Source: Actinomucor elegans (lineage: Eukaryota > Mucoromycota > Mucoromycetes > Mucorales > Mucoraceae). From it: a stretch of 64,000 nt of DNA. Both the position numbers and the translations under genes were made by a program. Under the pieces are notes generated by a model. The model had not been told where the DNA came from. It did not search any database and was given only the letters and a program-made list of their open reading frames with translations. Where the stretch lies: assembly GCA_026027325.1 (NCBI GenBank), contig JAMSLZ010000007.1, positions 1,798,001-1,862,000 on the forward strand. Reading direction: 5' to 3'. This document shows, in pieces, positions 33,722 to 44,426 of the stretch; position 1 is the stretch's first letter, and each line of letters starts with the position of its first letter.

Positions 33722-35338
33722 ATAGCATGAAGACAAGAGCAAAAAGCGTTTTATTTTGAAATAAAATTGTTCTCTGAATTGATTATGTATTTAAACCACC
33801 GAAAATAATATAAAGCTTCCCTCCAAAAGGACTTCATCATAATATAGCAAAAGTAAAATAGGTATTTACACTTTCTGTAGTAGATATAAACTATAGATAA
33901 TTTAACTCGTTTTTATATATCATGTTATTAATTCGAGAGAAAGGTATTAGCAATCTTGCAACAGAATGTAAAAACATTTCTTAATCAAAAATTTAACCCA
34001 TTTCCCTGATGTTTAAGAAATTATTTCATAATATCAGAAATATAGAACCAGGATAACCCAAGTTATACAGTTCTATATTCATCATTCAATAATGTTAATT
34101 GACTATTTAGTTGCTCCAGTTAATCTTTAAAACCAAATGTAAAATATGATTAATGCTCTTGTTTATCTTTATAGTAAAATTAGTTTATTATCAAGCAATG
34201 CGGATTAATTTTCCAACAGACAGCAAAAATGTTCATCGATTGTAGTTTTCTAGCACCTAAAAAAACGTGCATGTTTTTGAAGCTTTCGATCGTCATTAAG
34301 AATTCTATCATAATCATCAATTACTCGAAAGTCCAAAAACGAACGCGTTTTTTTGTAGTTTGAGAAGTGGATATATGATTTTGACAATAAATCATCTAGT
34401 TAAATAACCGCCTAGCAATAATGACTAAGATTACTGGCAATTAATAATCGCTACTTGACCTATTTTTTTTTTACACAATAATTTATCTCTTTTTTTACGC
34501 AATATATTTCTTTTTTTTACGCAATGTATTTCTTTTTTTTTACGCAATGTATTTCTTTTTTTTTTAACGCAATGTATTTTCTTTTTTTCTTTCTTTCTTT
34601 CTTTATTCTATAATTTTACTAAACATAAAATTGAGTAAATTAGACACTTAATGGCAGCTCATTCTTAATGTCATTCAGCATTTTAAATACACAGCTATTA
34701 GCCAAAGGCTAAATCACGGCAATGAAAGTGCTCAGCTTATTAAATGGAACTAGCGATTCGTTCTTGTTTCCAAAAGAGTAATTTACAAGAGAATTTTTTG
34801 CAACCTGACCTGTATAAGAGACTTTTCAACGAATAATAAACGCATTTGAAAGACAATTGTTCAACATTATTTTTGACAAACGTTGAAATTAAACGTTTCT
34901 AGGAATTTACATAAAAGATCGTTGAAACGAAAAGCAGAGTTCATTTTAGTAAATAAAATAAACGAGGATTATGTTGTTGCGTACAAGCATCAGAATTTCA
35001 TGTACTCATTTATAAGAAGTTTGCAAGATTTGGCTTTCATCGGCAAAAGACAAGAATACATAAAAATTGTTTGCAAATAAAATGGAGTTCAGGCTTTTCT
35101 TTCTTATTGTCAATTTATGTTATAATATTGACTAAACCCATAACATTATTGTCTGCTTTCCACTAATATTAGGAGTAACCACTAATAAATGAGCAAAGCA
35201 CTGTTAATTGCGCAGCCATAGAAAATAATTGCTCTAATTTCATTGGTTCGCAGATTATTATTAGTAGGTAAATCTATAGTATTAGTAGGTAAATGATAAT
35301 AAAATCGTCGTTTTACCACATAATATTATGGGTAGCAC
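33722..35338. other. non-coding right arm of CACTA-B
   Basis: No supportable gene in 1.6 kb. It includes the T-rich minisatellite at 34461-34610 and subterminal motifs from about 35165. Confidence 0.6.
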
Positions 35339-35362
35339 ACAATATTTTCGCCATAGTGTATA

Positions 35363-35445
35363 AATTATAAAATATATGGATATATTAAAAAAAAATAGGA
35401 CATATACAATAGATTTAAAAGATATATTAATTGTAGATATCCGTC
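35363..35445 (+). repeat. H2 left direct repeat, inner part
   Basis: Last 83 bp of the repeat after the CACTA-B insertion; 35359-35362 is the duplicated TATA. It ends GATATCCGTC at 35445 and matches 37471-37553. Confidence 0.92.
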
Positions 35446-35459
35446 TACTATAACCATAG

Positions 35460-35780
35460 AGAAATGTTTCTGTTGCTATAAAATTCTGAATTATAAAATC
35501 AGCTTAACACTACAATTCTTTTCAAATTATCAATTTGTTTGTCATTCCATGAAAATTAAAAATGTTCACAATTTGTGAACTTTTTATATTTTCTATTTCT
35601 TTAAAACAATTAGGATTTATTATATTTTGTGTAACACAAAATATTTATAAATCTGTCTATTAATAAAAAGTTCAAAAAAAATAATTGATTTTACAATTTT
35701 GCTGACTAAGCAAAATATAAAATTAATAAATTTTAGAATTACTTCAAACTTTTCAAAATAAAAAATGTTTTCTAAAACAT
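35460..35780. promoter_or_regulatory. cluster of short perfect palindromes upstream of the H2 transposase
   Basis: Seven perfect inverted repeats with 1-5 nt loops lie in about 320 bp: 35460-35471, 35482-35492, 35523-35537, 35564-35580 (arms GTTCACAA), 35622-35644 (arms of 11 bp, ATATTTTGTGT), 35696-35716 (arms ATTTTGCT) and 35765-35780 (arms ATGTTTT). All differ in sequence. They could fold as hairpins in DNA or in the 5' leader RNA. Their role is unknown. Confidence 0.7.
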
Positions 35781-35857
35781 AATAATGTATATATATTATT
35801 ATTAATTTTATTTTAAGTTATAAAAAATTGAATTTATCTCAATATAAAAAAGAACAA

Positions 35858-37300
35858 ATGGATAATATTAATAATGTTAAGGATACTTTATTAATGGAGT
35901 ATCAGATTCTAACAAATGATTATTGGAAATTTTTAAATTATGGTTGGCCAGAGATTGAACAAAAAAAATATCACACTAAAAAGATTATATCTATTAAAAA
36001 GATCAAAGAAATTAAAAAGATTTTATTAGAAAAGTTAGGAATAATACCTGTTTATTTCTTCCTAGTTATATTATTTGGAGATAGAGATTATAGAGGACCA
36101 TATAATAATATAGAAAAAGGCTTATTGATATTATATTTTATAGTAGAGAATATATCAATTGAAGATATGGATGATTATATATCAAAAAGTACTTTTCATC
36201 AAATATACAGACAATTTTATTCATCAGATAGAATGTTAAAATTAAATAAGATTTTAAGTTTTTCTTTACAAAACATGTTTTCAAATATAAAAATTAGACT
36301 TTTAAATGGAATGATAGAGAATCCAGATTTGTTTAATCAAGTAACAATACATTTAGACGGCCATGATAAAAGAGGTATGGTATATGGTGCAGAAGATAAA
36401 TCCATATATTATAGTTACAAACTTAAAAAAAATGGGTTTAGAACACAAGTTGCAATAGATACAAATGGTATGGTATTATTTGTATCAGACAGTCAACCAT
36501 GTAGTACTAATAATGATGGATCTATGCTTATAAATATGAATATTGAAAATAAACTAAATTTGATGGATTGTATTGCATTAGATGGAGGATATAGCCTATA
36601 CGTAGATAATATAATAAATAGTTCTGATCTAAATGACTATAACTTCGTATATCCTATCAGAAAAGATAAAAATATAAACTTAAATGAAATTGAAATAAAT
36701 TATAACGATCAATTTGGAAGTTTTCGGTCTAAAATGGAAAAAACTTTCTCAGATTTGGGATGTATCTTTAAAAGATTAAATAACAAAAAACCTTTTTTAA
36801 CTACTAATATAAATATATATAATATTCAACTAAAAATTGCATGTGTCCTTTTTAATTTAAAAAAATATATTAAACTAAACAATATAGAACATAGTGATTT
36901 TCATTCATATTGGATTAATGATAGCTTTGATTTTAAATACAAAAATGATATTTTGAATAATAATGAAAATTATAAATCACTTCCAAAGTTAAATGAAAGA
37001 ATAAACAATTTAGATAAAATGAAATTATTACAGCAACAATTTTTAGGATTAGAATTATCAAATATTGCTCATTTTAAAAATAATAATATTTATAATAATG
37101 AGAAAATGGACTTGGAAATAGATATAGATAATAATGAAAGTTATGAAATTGAAACTATTTTGGATCATAAAGGGTTAATAGTCGAAGATAGTTATTACCT
37201 TGTGAAATGGCAAAACTACAGTGATGAGGATAATTCATGGATACATTACAGTAAATTTAATAGTTTTGATTGTATTAATATATATTGGAATAGTAAGTAA
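35858..37300 (+). CDS. H2 transposase: PIF/Harbinger-like DDE nuclease with C-terminal chromodomain
   Basis: 480 codons from ATG 35858; the frame is open back to 35786 and includes a TTG at 35828 whose following residues (NLSQYK) resemble those after the TTG of H1 (NFSLYK). The candidate catalytic residues are D167 (HLDGHDKR), D242 (CIALDGGY) and E294 (FRSKMEKTFSDLGCIFKRL), the DDE_Tnp_4 arrangement. The C-terminal 50 residues are a chromodomain (YEIETILDHK, YYLVKWQNYSDEDNSWI, then YW). The reading frame is intact and very AT-rich. It differs clearly from H1 at most positions, so the two are separate families. Confidence 0.84.
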   Translation: MDNINNVKDTLLMEYQILTNDYWKFLNYGWPEIEQKKYHTKKIISIKKIKEIKKILLEKLGIIPVYFFLVILFGDRDYRGPYNNIEKGLLILYFIVENISIEDMDDYISKSTFHQIYRQFYSSDRMLKLNKILSFSLQNMFSNIKIRLLNGMIENPDLFNQVTIHLDGHDKRGMVYGAEDKSIYYSYKLKKNGFRTQVAIDTNGMVLFVSDSQPCSTNNDGSMLINMNIENKLNLMDCIALDGGYSLYVDNIINSSDLNDYNFVYPIRKDKNINLNEIEINYNDQFGSFRSKMEKTFSDLGCIFKRLNNKKPFLTTNINIYNIQLKIACVLFNLKKYIKLNNIEHSDFHSYWINDSFDFKYKNDILNNNENYKSLPKLNERINNLDKMKLLQQQFLGLELSNIAHFKNNNIYNNEKMDLEIDIDNNESYEIETILDHKGLIVEDSYYLVKWQNYSDEDNSWIHYSKFNSFDCINIYWNSK

Positions 37301-37321
37301 CTAATTTAAAATGTTATAGAA

Positions 37322-37553
37322 GACGGACATCTTGTTTCATATAAATTTGGTACGTATATTAGGAGAAAGCATAAATATAATATTGCTTTTTCATGCAAAA
37401 TGGAACAGTTGCCTTCTTGATAATGTTTATTATACTTAATAATAATTTTAATTCATGAAAAAAAGTTATAAATTATAAAATATATGGATATATTAAAAAA
37501 AAATAGGACATATACAATAGATTTAAAAGATATATTAATTGTAGATATCCGTC
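37322..37553 (+). repeat. H2 right direct repeat (232 bp, intact)
   Basis: Identical by eye to the split left repeat. It serves as the empty site for the CACTA-B insertion. From its first base it encodes a 32-codon frame ending TGA, with RRKHKYNIAF similar to the tail encoded in the H1 repeat. Confidence 0.94.
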
Positions 37554-37847
37554 TTTATTTTAATTTTCCTATTCATAAAGAACGTCCCATTGTTTTGGAA
37601 CATGTTTTAAATTTCTTCGATAGCTCAATTTAAAATAATTTTATGCGACGCTAAGTAATGACGAATTTTGAAAAATCAAAAAATCAAAATTTCTCAAATT
37701 CGCCTTAGCTCCGTAGTTTTAAATAGAGTTCGCAGTAAAGGAAAACATATAGGAAAAAAGGCCAAAGTTTTAGCCCTCTATTGATACTAACATCAACCGC
37801 ATAGTTTTATTTTAGACAGCTGTGTAAAGAGAAAAAGGTTAATTTAT

Positions 37848-37877
37848 AAAACATTGAAACCCTTTTTTCGCATACAG
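37848..37877 (-). repeat. Tc1-3 right terminal inverted repeat
   Basis: 30 bp, inverse of 26471-26500, followed by TA. Confidence 0.9.
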
Positions 37878-37879
37878 TA

Positions 37880-38125
37880 TTTATTAATAGTCTATATAAA
37901 TGTTAAAATTTTGGTTCCTGTTAAAAAATGAATAAAACGAATTTATAAATGTTAAAATGTTAAAATCAATGTTTGCCAGCGTAGTGCAGCCTTAACACGA
38001 GCTTGTGATGTGTCCCTTGGCAACGTGAGTGTTGGGAGTCGCTTTCCTTTTTATGAAAAGAAAATGCTGCTCTATGCATTCAACATTATTGTTCCATAAA
38101 TGGAAGATAACATGACAAAATTTTA
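37880..38125. other. no feature seen
   Basis: Short AT-rich gap between Tc1-3 and the next gene. It may hold the 3' untranslated region of the minus-strand gene beginning at 38126. Confidence 0.5.
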
Positions 38126-40297
38126 TTATTCATCTTTCAAAGCTATTGTAGGCTTGATAAAATGAGCATATTCATCAAATATAACCGGTAATCCTTTTTC
38201 TTCTTCACTTGGCAAGCTTTCCAAGATGCTTTTCTAAGCAAGTGGGAAAAAAATCAAATACGCGAAAGATTCAAATTATTAGTTAATAATGTAAATGTTT
38301 GAAGAAGTCCCCTATCATTATTACCCTGAACGAAAGAATGGATTCTAAGAACGCCTCCATGTTTGTTGTTGTTGATGCAAAGCTTGGAAGAACTACTTCA
38401 TCGTGTTGAACGTATTTGTATATTCCATTTGCATCTAATCTCAGTGAATTAAAAAAAACGCGCTTACCTAAACAAGGTATAAGGAAGCAATTAGAAAAGC
38501 TACATGGTATAAACATGATATATCTTCTACCAGCAACGAGCATGCCAAAGGTCACAAATTCTTTTGTTGTTCTGGCAATTCTCATTCGCAAATGCAACTG
38601 GCGCTTGCAAATCTCAGCAACTTTGCATTTATCCACACTGACAAGTTCATTGCATTTGTCAAGAGGCTTAATTTCTATAGTGCCAACTTCAACCCCATTG
38701 TAAGTGATAATTATACAGTCAGGTCTGTGGTGAAATAGCCACATAATTGAAGTACAGACAGACTAGAGGCCTGTGCGCCCTAGCTGTAGCACATACATAC
38801 TAAAGCATCATTGATTACCTTATACAGCGATACAGTCCTTAAACAGAGATACGTCCTTCTTATACTTCTTATATGAACACAAGTAAATAACCTTCAGTCA
38901 CAATTCAACGAGTATAAATACAAGCTAGAAAAACTAGTTAGAACTAAATAATTAATGACATTTAAGTTGAATAAACTATAACCAAGTTATAATCGACTTA
39001 CTACCTGCTTTTATATTTTAATTTTACCGCAAGGTCGAAAAGCAGAGTAACCGTCAGGTATTTCTTTTGCAGTAAAAGAAGTAATATCCCTATTAGTACA
39101 TCATGTAGCATAACGTTATATGAATATACGTAACAATCATTTATTTTCGTTATGACTTACCAATCGATCGATAGCAAATTATCCATTGAGAAGATATTCT
39201 GTAAGAGGCCAGAAACATGCTTGATTATATAGTCCATTTCAGATTGAACATACTTGAACTTTATAGTATTACTTTTTCGAACTGATTCCTGTTTAATGTT
39301 GATGAATCTATGATTTGTCAAGTCAGAAAACAAAAATCGATTATTCAAAAGCAAAAAGACATTTACACGGATGAAAGCAAACTGTATATGCAAAACTCCT
39401 CATTCGAAGTTGGTAAGGTGGAAGGGACAAAAGCACCCTTATTTTTTTCTATGGCCTAAAAGAATACAAAGGTATTGTTCGGTGATTATGTATGTATGTT
39501 TAAGAAATATCTCGATGAACTTGTAAATCTACTTACAGATCGCCATTCTTTTACCATTTTATATGTACTCTTATCTAATTTACATTTTGTTAATGGCATG
39601 AAGGTTTTTACCAACATAATACTAGAAAGGGAGCTATGATTCAAAAAAAAAAAAAAATCAGATGATGTTAATTTTTTGCCATGATCACCTACAGTCGTTC
39701 TTCAACAGTTAGTTTTGCATTCAATTTTTTTGGCTTCAAATTTGCCTGACTTTGTATCTCACTGATATCGGCAACGTATTTTCTTTTTTTTTATTTGAAG
39801 CTTTTTCTTTAATTTCCGGCTTATCTTCTAAATGCAAAAGTTATGATTATACGCATATAAGTCGTTTAAGCAATTGTTACCTTGGATGCTTTGTAATAAA
39901 GCGCTTTCACTGTCTGCTTGTACTTTGGTTTGATTGTGAATTCGTGCAATTTGTGAATAACGAGCCTCTACTTTACTCCAGTAAGCTACTGCGGCCGAGG
40001 TTTTCAAATACTGAAACAGATGAAGCGATTTATTTAGTTCAATTAGTTTTTTTTGAAAAAAAAAAGGTGTAATGCTTACATTGAACCCGTTTGAACTTAA
40101 TAATGTCAATAGTTCATTAACGGTTTTTTATTGTTTTTAGGTTTTTTATTCAATGCAAAAACAGCCCCTTGTAGGGCATGTTCAGCGGATTGACGAGTTT
40201 CAAAATTGAAATACTCGTAAAAACCGATAAGGCTAAAGCTTTCAGAATTATCTTTTAAATATTGCTTACAAGATAACTTTTTGTTGTTCTTAGGCAT
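38126..40297 (-). pseudogene. multi-exon gene with PD-(D/E)XK-like motif, probably decayed
   Basis: Minus strand. The best-supported 3' exons are 38126-38233, 38325-38467 and one ending at 38531, all in phase; a 63-nt intron separates the last two. The upstream exon holds RPDCIIITYNGVEVGTIEIK, i.e. PD ... E-x-K as in PD-(D/E)XK nucleases, then KRQLHLRMRIA. The last exon ends with LPVIFDEYAHFIKPT. An earlier exon near 39159-39293 (SEMDYIIKHVSGLLQNIF) ends in a good donor. N-terminal parts are at 39884-40297 (start MPKNNKK). Two frame breaks fall in A-runs (near 40118 and 39792), and the 38745-39156 stretch does not splice cleanly, possibly because of an insertion. The function is unknown. The breaks may be real decay or sequencing error. 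Confidence 0.6.
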
Positions 40298-40466
40298 AAT
40301 AATGATCTTCTAAGTAAAAGTTGCAAAAACGCTAGTTCTACAACTACATAACTGTCGTCTCGATGAGATTTCGTCATCCGAATTTAAATGTCAGCAATTG
40401 CTTTTTGATCGGCTCTAGTTTTTGGATGCCTTTATGTAATCCACTCTATTAGATTCTTTTTTTTAG
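40298..40466. other. upstream region of the 38-40 kb gene
   Basis: It should contain the promoter of the minus-strand gene. It ends with CTTTTTTTTAG before the first tandem unit, which resembles a splice acceptor on the plus strand. Confidence 0.4.
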
Positions 40467-40518
40467 GAAGTAACATCGTATCCAGCGATGGCTGGTCTTG
40501 TCAAGATTTCTCTTCGAC

Positions 40519-40704
40519 ATGAAGATGATGGATGCGTTTGCATTGACACTTGAACCGAGCTACTACTATAGTGTGTTTGCATCTATATGTTGGTTCGTCA
40601 ACATCATTTTTACGGTTAGTCATCAACTAGGAATGAGTGGCACCTGGTTTTTGACAATTGCTACTTCTTTAGTTGTCCTGTGTTTTCTGTCTAGGTTAAG
40701 GTAA
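40519..40704 (+). CDS. small hydrophobic protein, tandem copy 1 (unknown)
   Basis: 61 codons from the first ATG; the longer frame starts at a TTG (40498). It has two hydrophobic segments that could span a membrane: YYYSVFASICWFVNIIFTV and TWFLTIATSLVVLCFL. The family is not recognised. The end TTAAG/GTAAAT is also a possible splice donor, so the ORF may be an exon or fortuitous. Confidence 0.35.
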   Translation: MKMMDAFALTLEPSYYYSVFASICWFVNIIFTVSHQLGMSGTWFLTIATSLVVLCFLSRLR

Positions 40705-40849
40705 ATAATAAACTTTTATGTTATCGAGCTTTATTAACTCTATATTTTATGTCGAAACTTTTATAAAGATTCACCTGTCATGTTCGCGTTTTGGCAAGAA
40801 GTAGCACCGTATCCAGCGATGGCTGGTCTTGTCAAGATTTCTCTTCGAC

Positions 40850-41035
40850 ATGAAGATGATGGATGCGTTTGCATTGACACTTGAACCGAGCTACTACTAT
40901 AGTGTGTTTGCATCTATATGTTGGTTCGTCAACATCATTTTTACGGTTAGTCATCAACTAGGAATGAGTGGCACCTGGTTTTTGACAATTGCTACTTCTT
41001 TAGTTGTCCTGTGTTTTCTGTCTAGGTTAAGGTAA
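40850..41035 (+). CDS. small hydrophobic protein, tandem copy 2 (unknown)
   Basis: Identical protein to copy 1, 331 bp downstream. The same cautions apply. Confidence 0.35.
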   Translation: MKMMDAFALTLEPSYYYSVFASICWFVNIIFTVSHQLGMSGTWFLTIATSLVVLCFLSRLR

Positions 41036-41180
41036 ATAATAAACTTTTATGTTATCGAGCTTTATTAACTCTATATTTTATGTCGAAACTTTTATAAAGA
41101 TTCACCTGTCATGTTCGCGTTTTGGCAAGAAGTAGCACCGTATCCAGCGATGGCTGGTCTTGTCAAGATTTCTCTTCGAC

Positions 41181-41360
41181 ATGAAGATGATGGATGCGTT
41201 TGCATTGACACTTGAACCGAGCTACTACTATAGTGCGTTTGCATCTATATGTTGGTTCGTCAACATCATTTTTACGGTTAGTCATCAACTAGGAATGAGT
41301 GGCACCTGGTTTTTGACAATTGCTACTTCTTTAGTTGTCCTGTGTTTTCTGTCTAGGTGA
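41181..41360 (+). CDS. small hydrophobic protein, tandem copy 3 (unknown)
   Basis: Same ORF with one Val-to-Ala change (YYYSAFASI). It ends two codons earlier because the array boundary changes TTAAGG to TGA. Confidence 0.33.
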   Translation: MKMMDAFALTLEPSYYYSAFASICWFVNIIFTVSHQLGMSGTWFLTIATSLVVLCFLSR

Positions 41361-44300
41361 AGATGTATAACATCGAGTTTTAATGACCTCATTATTTCAT
41401 GTATTCATGTAAACTATTCATGTAGTCTTATCAGGCGCTTTTTTTTTTGGAAACGGCTCTATTCTACTGCACTAGAGAAATGATATGAATCCTGGCAATT
41501 ATGTTGACAAAACAGAATCATAAATTCGTTTCCTCCTTATTTCAAAGCCTAACGCCCTTGAAGTATTCTCTCCAACCAATGCTGCTAATGTTCCTATTGT
41601 AAACACATGATATTTATTACTTAGTACATCCACAGCCACCATAAAATATAGTTATCTTTTATGTTCTTCTGATATATTTATACAATTCCGAAAGAGACAT
41701 GGTGAGCCCTTGAAAGTTTTTGCATAGTTCATGTAATACTAGATAGGAGCGGGACAAGTCATTTGTATAGGAGTTAAAGAAATATTAATAATAATGCAAA
41801 ATGCCCAAAGGCCTTGTGAAGTTACAATAGTTATATTGATTCTGGTGAGGGTCGTCTAATGCGATGCACTGTTTTTCTTATTTAGGATGAACATGATCTC
41901 TTTCATTTTCTATTACATAAAAAGGAACTATAGAATGCGTATATTTGTACAAGATCAAGCGCGGAAGAGAGGATTCCTTTGCTGCTACTTGTGTTTAAAT
42001 GTGAATGCCAAATTCTTATGCAAGCTCAGCCGAGAGTAACACTACTTCACCAGATCATGAAAAAATTAGCTAAGTTTTTTCATAGCATTTTTTTATATTA
42101 TAATATTCATTTAGCTCGAGCTGAATCACCAATTGACTGTGTTATGACTTCATTGCTGATTTCAATTATCGTATCAATCTCTTTGAAAAGCTACGGTATA
42201 ATCCAGCACGCACGCACACCTAAGAAGATTTCAATTATACGATACCCACCATGGATGTTTGAAAAGCATTACAAGCTACAGGATGGTTTGATATATATGG
42301 TATATCCACCTTTCAAGATCAATTCTTGATAGCATTCAGATATACGCTTAGGTTTTTTACGAGTCATTCAAATAATACACCTATATCTGATTTTCTGCTG
42401 TATATTTATTATTGAGAAAAAAATGGATCAGGATAAGGATTGAGAACACCTTATTATTTATTTCAGACCTCTTGACGACAAAATATCACATATACTACCT
42501 GATATATGCAAAATTTACAACAGAAATAGACGGTTTACCTTCTATCAATAATAATTTAGAGCAATATGAAGACATTTTAATAAAAAAAAGGTTGATACAA
42601 AGAAGCAATCATACTGGCTATTTTGGGAACAAATGCTTTCAAACATGTATGGGCGTGAAGAAATAAAAGTGGCGAGTCAATTGATATGTTTTTGGCTTTT
42701 ATAATTAAATTTTCAATAAAGCGGGTCGCTCTGGCGATTCAGCTGAAATAGTATTCAAGTCGTTTATATACTTCATTTTGTCGGTTTGAAAGTCATTATT
42801 GCTATAATTCTCGTAAACCAAGTAGCTGTTCAAAGATCAATTTTCTGCTGCCGTTTCTTTGAAAAATGGCGAGGCATCCAACTTTGCATGTGCTTTATAT
42901 GTATAATTTATAATGATGTTTAGAAAAGAAAAGAAATGCATGAAGTGAAAGAAATTCCCATTACTATTTGGGCGCCACATTATGTTATAGTGCGATAAAA
43001 AAAACATTTATAGTTTTTCTATCTTGTTGTTACATTACTCCTTTGTCTAAACAATACCTTTGCTCATTATAGCTACATTAATATATAACAACAAAATTAG
43101 AAAAAAACAAGGGGAGGTAAAAAGAGAAACACCAATTTCTACAAGATTCATGCCCATGGTCTTCACTTCGCAACAGCATCATGATGATAGAAAGATCTAT
43201 ATCCAAAACCTATTTAATTGGCATTGCTATAAGATAGAACTTGACCGCAAGGTGACCAATGCTCTGCGTATTGAAGGGCTTTAAAAGGCAAACACTTTGC
43301 TAGCTCTACTTAGTCAAGATTGGCTCGATGGTTATCCTTGCCTTTATTGTGACTTCTGTACACTGCGATGATTTTATACCATTCTTTTACAACTTAGGTG
43401 TCCTTCTTGCTAGTACTGCTGTCCATATTGACACCGAATTTATAGAAATTGTAAGACCAAGATATTACTAACTTACTTTTGTATGAACAGCCGCCAGACA
43501 AACACTTGACTGTCACTGATTTCAATAATACTCATTAAACATTGTATAATCCAACTTGAAGTTTCCATAATGAAAAAAGAAAACGATACATAGTGATGGA
43601 TTTTAATGGCGTTTTCAAGATGACAGGCGCCATCACGCCTTGGTAGTTCTTTTAGGATTATCAGGCGTACTTTTCTCCTTTTGGGATAAGATAAGCTTCT
43701 ACCTTCTTGTGATTGATCCCGTTAATAATTGTAGCCTTCTTGATTACTATGAGAACTAAATGAAGCTTTTCTTGGATACGTAAATGAGTGTAAAATAGGC
43801 AACACCAATAAAATGAAAGTTTTTAATATAAAACGCAACTGTTGGAGCTAGCTACTTTGACTGATAATATCATTAGGTTCTTTTTTATTTGTTTTCTAGA
43901 TTATGCTCTGTTTGACTAGAGAAATTCGCTACGTAGACACTTCTGGAAATTATTTACAAAATGATCTGTAAAAAATAGCTGGTTTGATTCACATACCAAA
44001 AATCTGTGAAAAAATTCCGATAATGGTATTACATTCTCTACCAACTAAAAGAAACGAGAAAACATATAATAGCAAACCTTTGGATCGTTTCTTAATGGCA
44101 TAAATGATATTTTAGAGATGCAACTTTATTTGACACAGTCCGACTTGAGAAGTAGAGCTTAGCTTATTGCATTAAGGCTTTAAGGTCCGAAGTATTGCAG
44201 TTTAAGCAATTACATTAATTGCAATCCAGCTTTCCCAAGCTTGATAAGCCTCTTATCATTGCTGATGGATGTCAATATGTACTTGGCCCTCACAGCGTTT

Positions 44301-44426
44301 CTTATAATCATAATGCACGCTACATTGAAAGCAGCATACCGTAATATATTGCTATTGCTATCGAATATTCATCAAATGACAAGGTGTAAATGCGATTTAT
44401 TATTTATGGCACATAAAATCAGTAAC
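41361..44426. other. 3-kb intergenic stretch without a supportable gene
   Basis: Only short ORFs without recognisable motifs (for example 41979-42329 and 43060-43284, plus). I see no splice-linked series of exons, tRNA or transposon termini. Unannotated exons cannot be excluded. Confidence 0.4.

Larger units (their letters stand above)
27958..35358 (+). mobile_element. CACTA (En/Spm-like) transposon, copy B, complete
   Basis: 7401 bp. It begins CACTATGGCGAAAATATTGT (27958-27977) and ends with the exact inverse (35339-35358). The intact H2 right repeat serves as an empty site: GTTATAAATTAT there corresponds to GTTATA, element, TATAAATTAT here, i.e. a 4-bp TATA duplication (other splits are possible because the site is a short palindrome). 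It holds the accessory gene (29259-30341) and a full six-exon transposase (30747-33721). With almost no difference from copy A, transposition was recent, and copy B is the likely autonomous source. Confidence 0.97.
27809..37553 (+). mobile_element. element H2: DDE-chromodomain transposon with LTR-like direct repeats, holding CACTA-B
   Basis: Bounded by TTT at 27806-27808 and 37554-37556. The left repeat is split by CACTA-B (27809-27957 plus 35363-35445); the right repeat (37322-37553) is intact and appears identical, 232 bp. Repeat ends are GACGGACATC and, inverted, GACGGATATC. The internal part (35446-37321) carries a palindrome-rich leader and the transposase (35858-37300), which stops 21 bp before the right repeat. 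Without CACTA-B the element is about 2.34 kb, close to H1 at 2.50 kb. It has the same layout as H1 despite low sequence similarity. Confidence 0.88.
26471..37877 (-). mobile_element. Tc1-3: Tc1/mariner element split by nested H2 and CACTA-B
   Basis: A 30-bp perfect inverted repeat begins CTGTATGCGAAAAAAGGGTT at 26471 and ends at 37877, with TA on both outer sides (26469-26470 and 37878-37879). Removing H2 and one copy of its TTT duplication leaves about 1.66 kb, a normal Tc1 size. The gene lies at the left (26700-27750, minus). Confidence 0.9.
40467..41358 (+). repeat. tandem array of a 331-bp unit, 2.7 copies
   Basis: Units are 40467-40797, 40798-41128 and a partial 41129-41358. Copies 1 and 2 differ only in the first dozen bases; copy 3 has at least one substitution (GTGTG to GTGCG) and diverges after TCTAGGT. 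Each carries the same small ORF. The near-identity indicates recent duplication, or an assembly problem. Confidence 0.92.

Noticed and set aside
40467..41358. CRISPR-like or satellite interpretation of the tandem units
   Set aside because: Units are 331 bp without unique spacers, in a eukaryotic genome. A segmental tandem duplication explains them.
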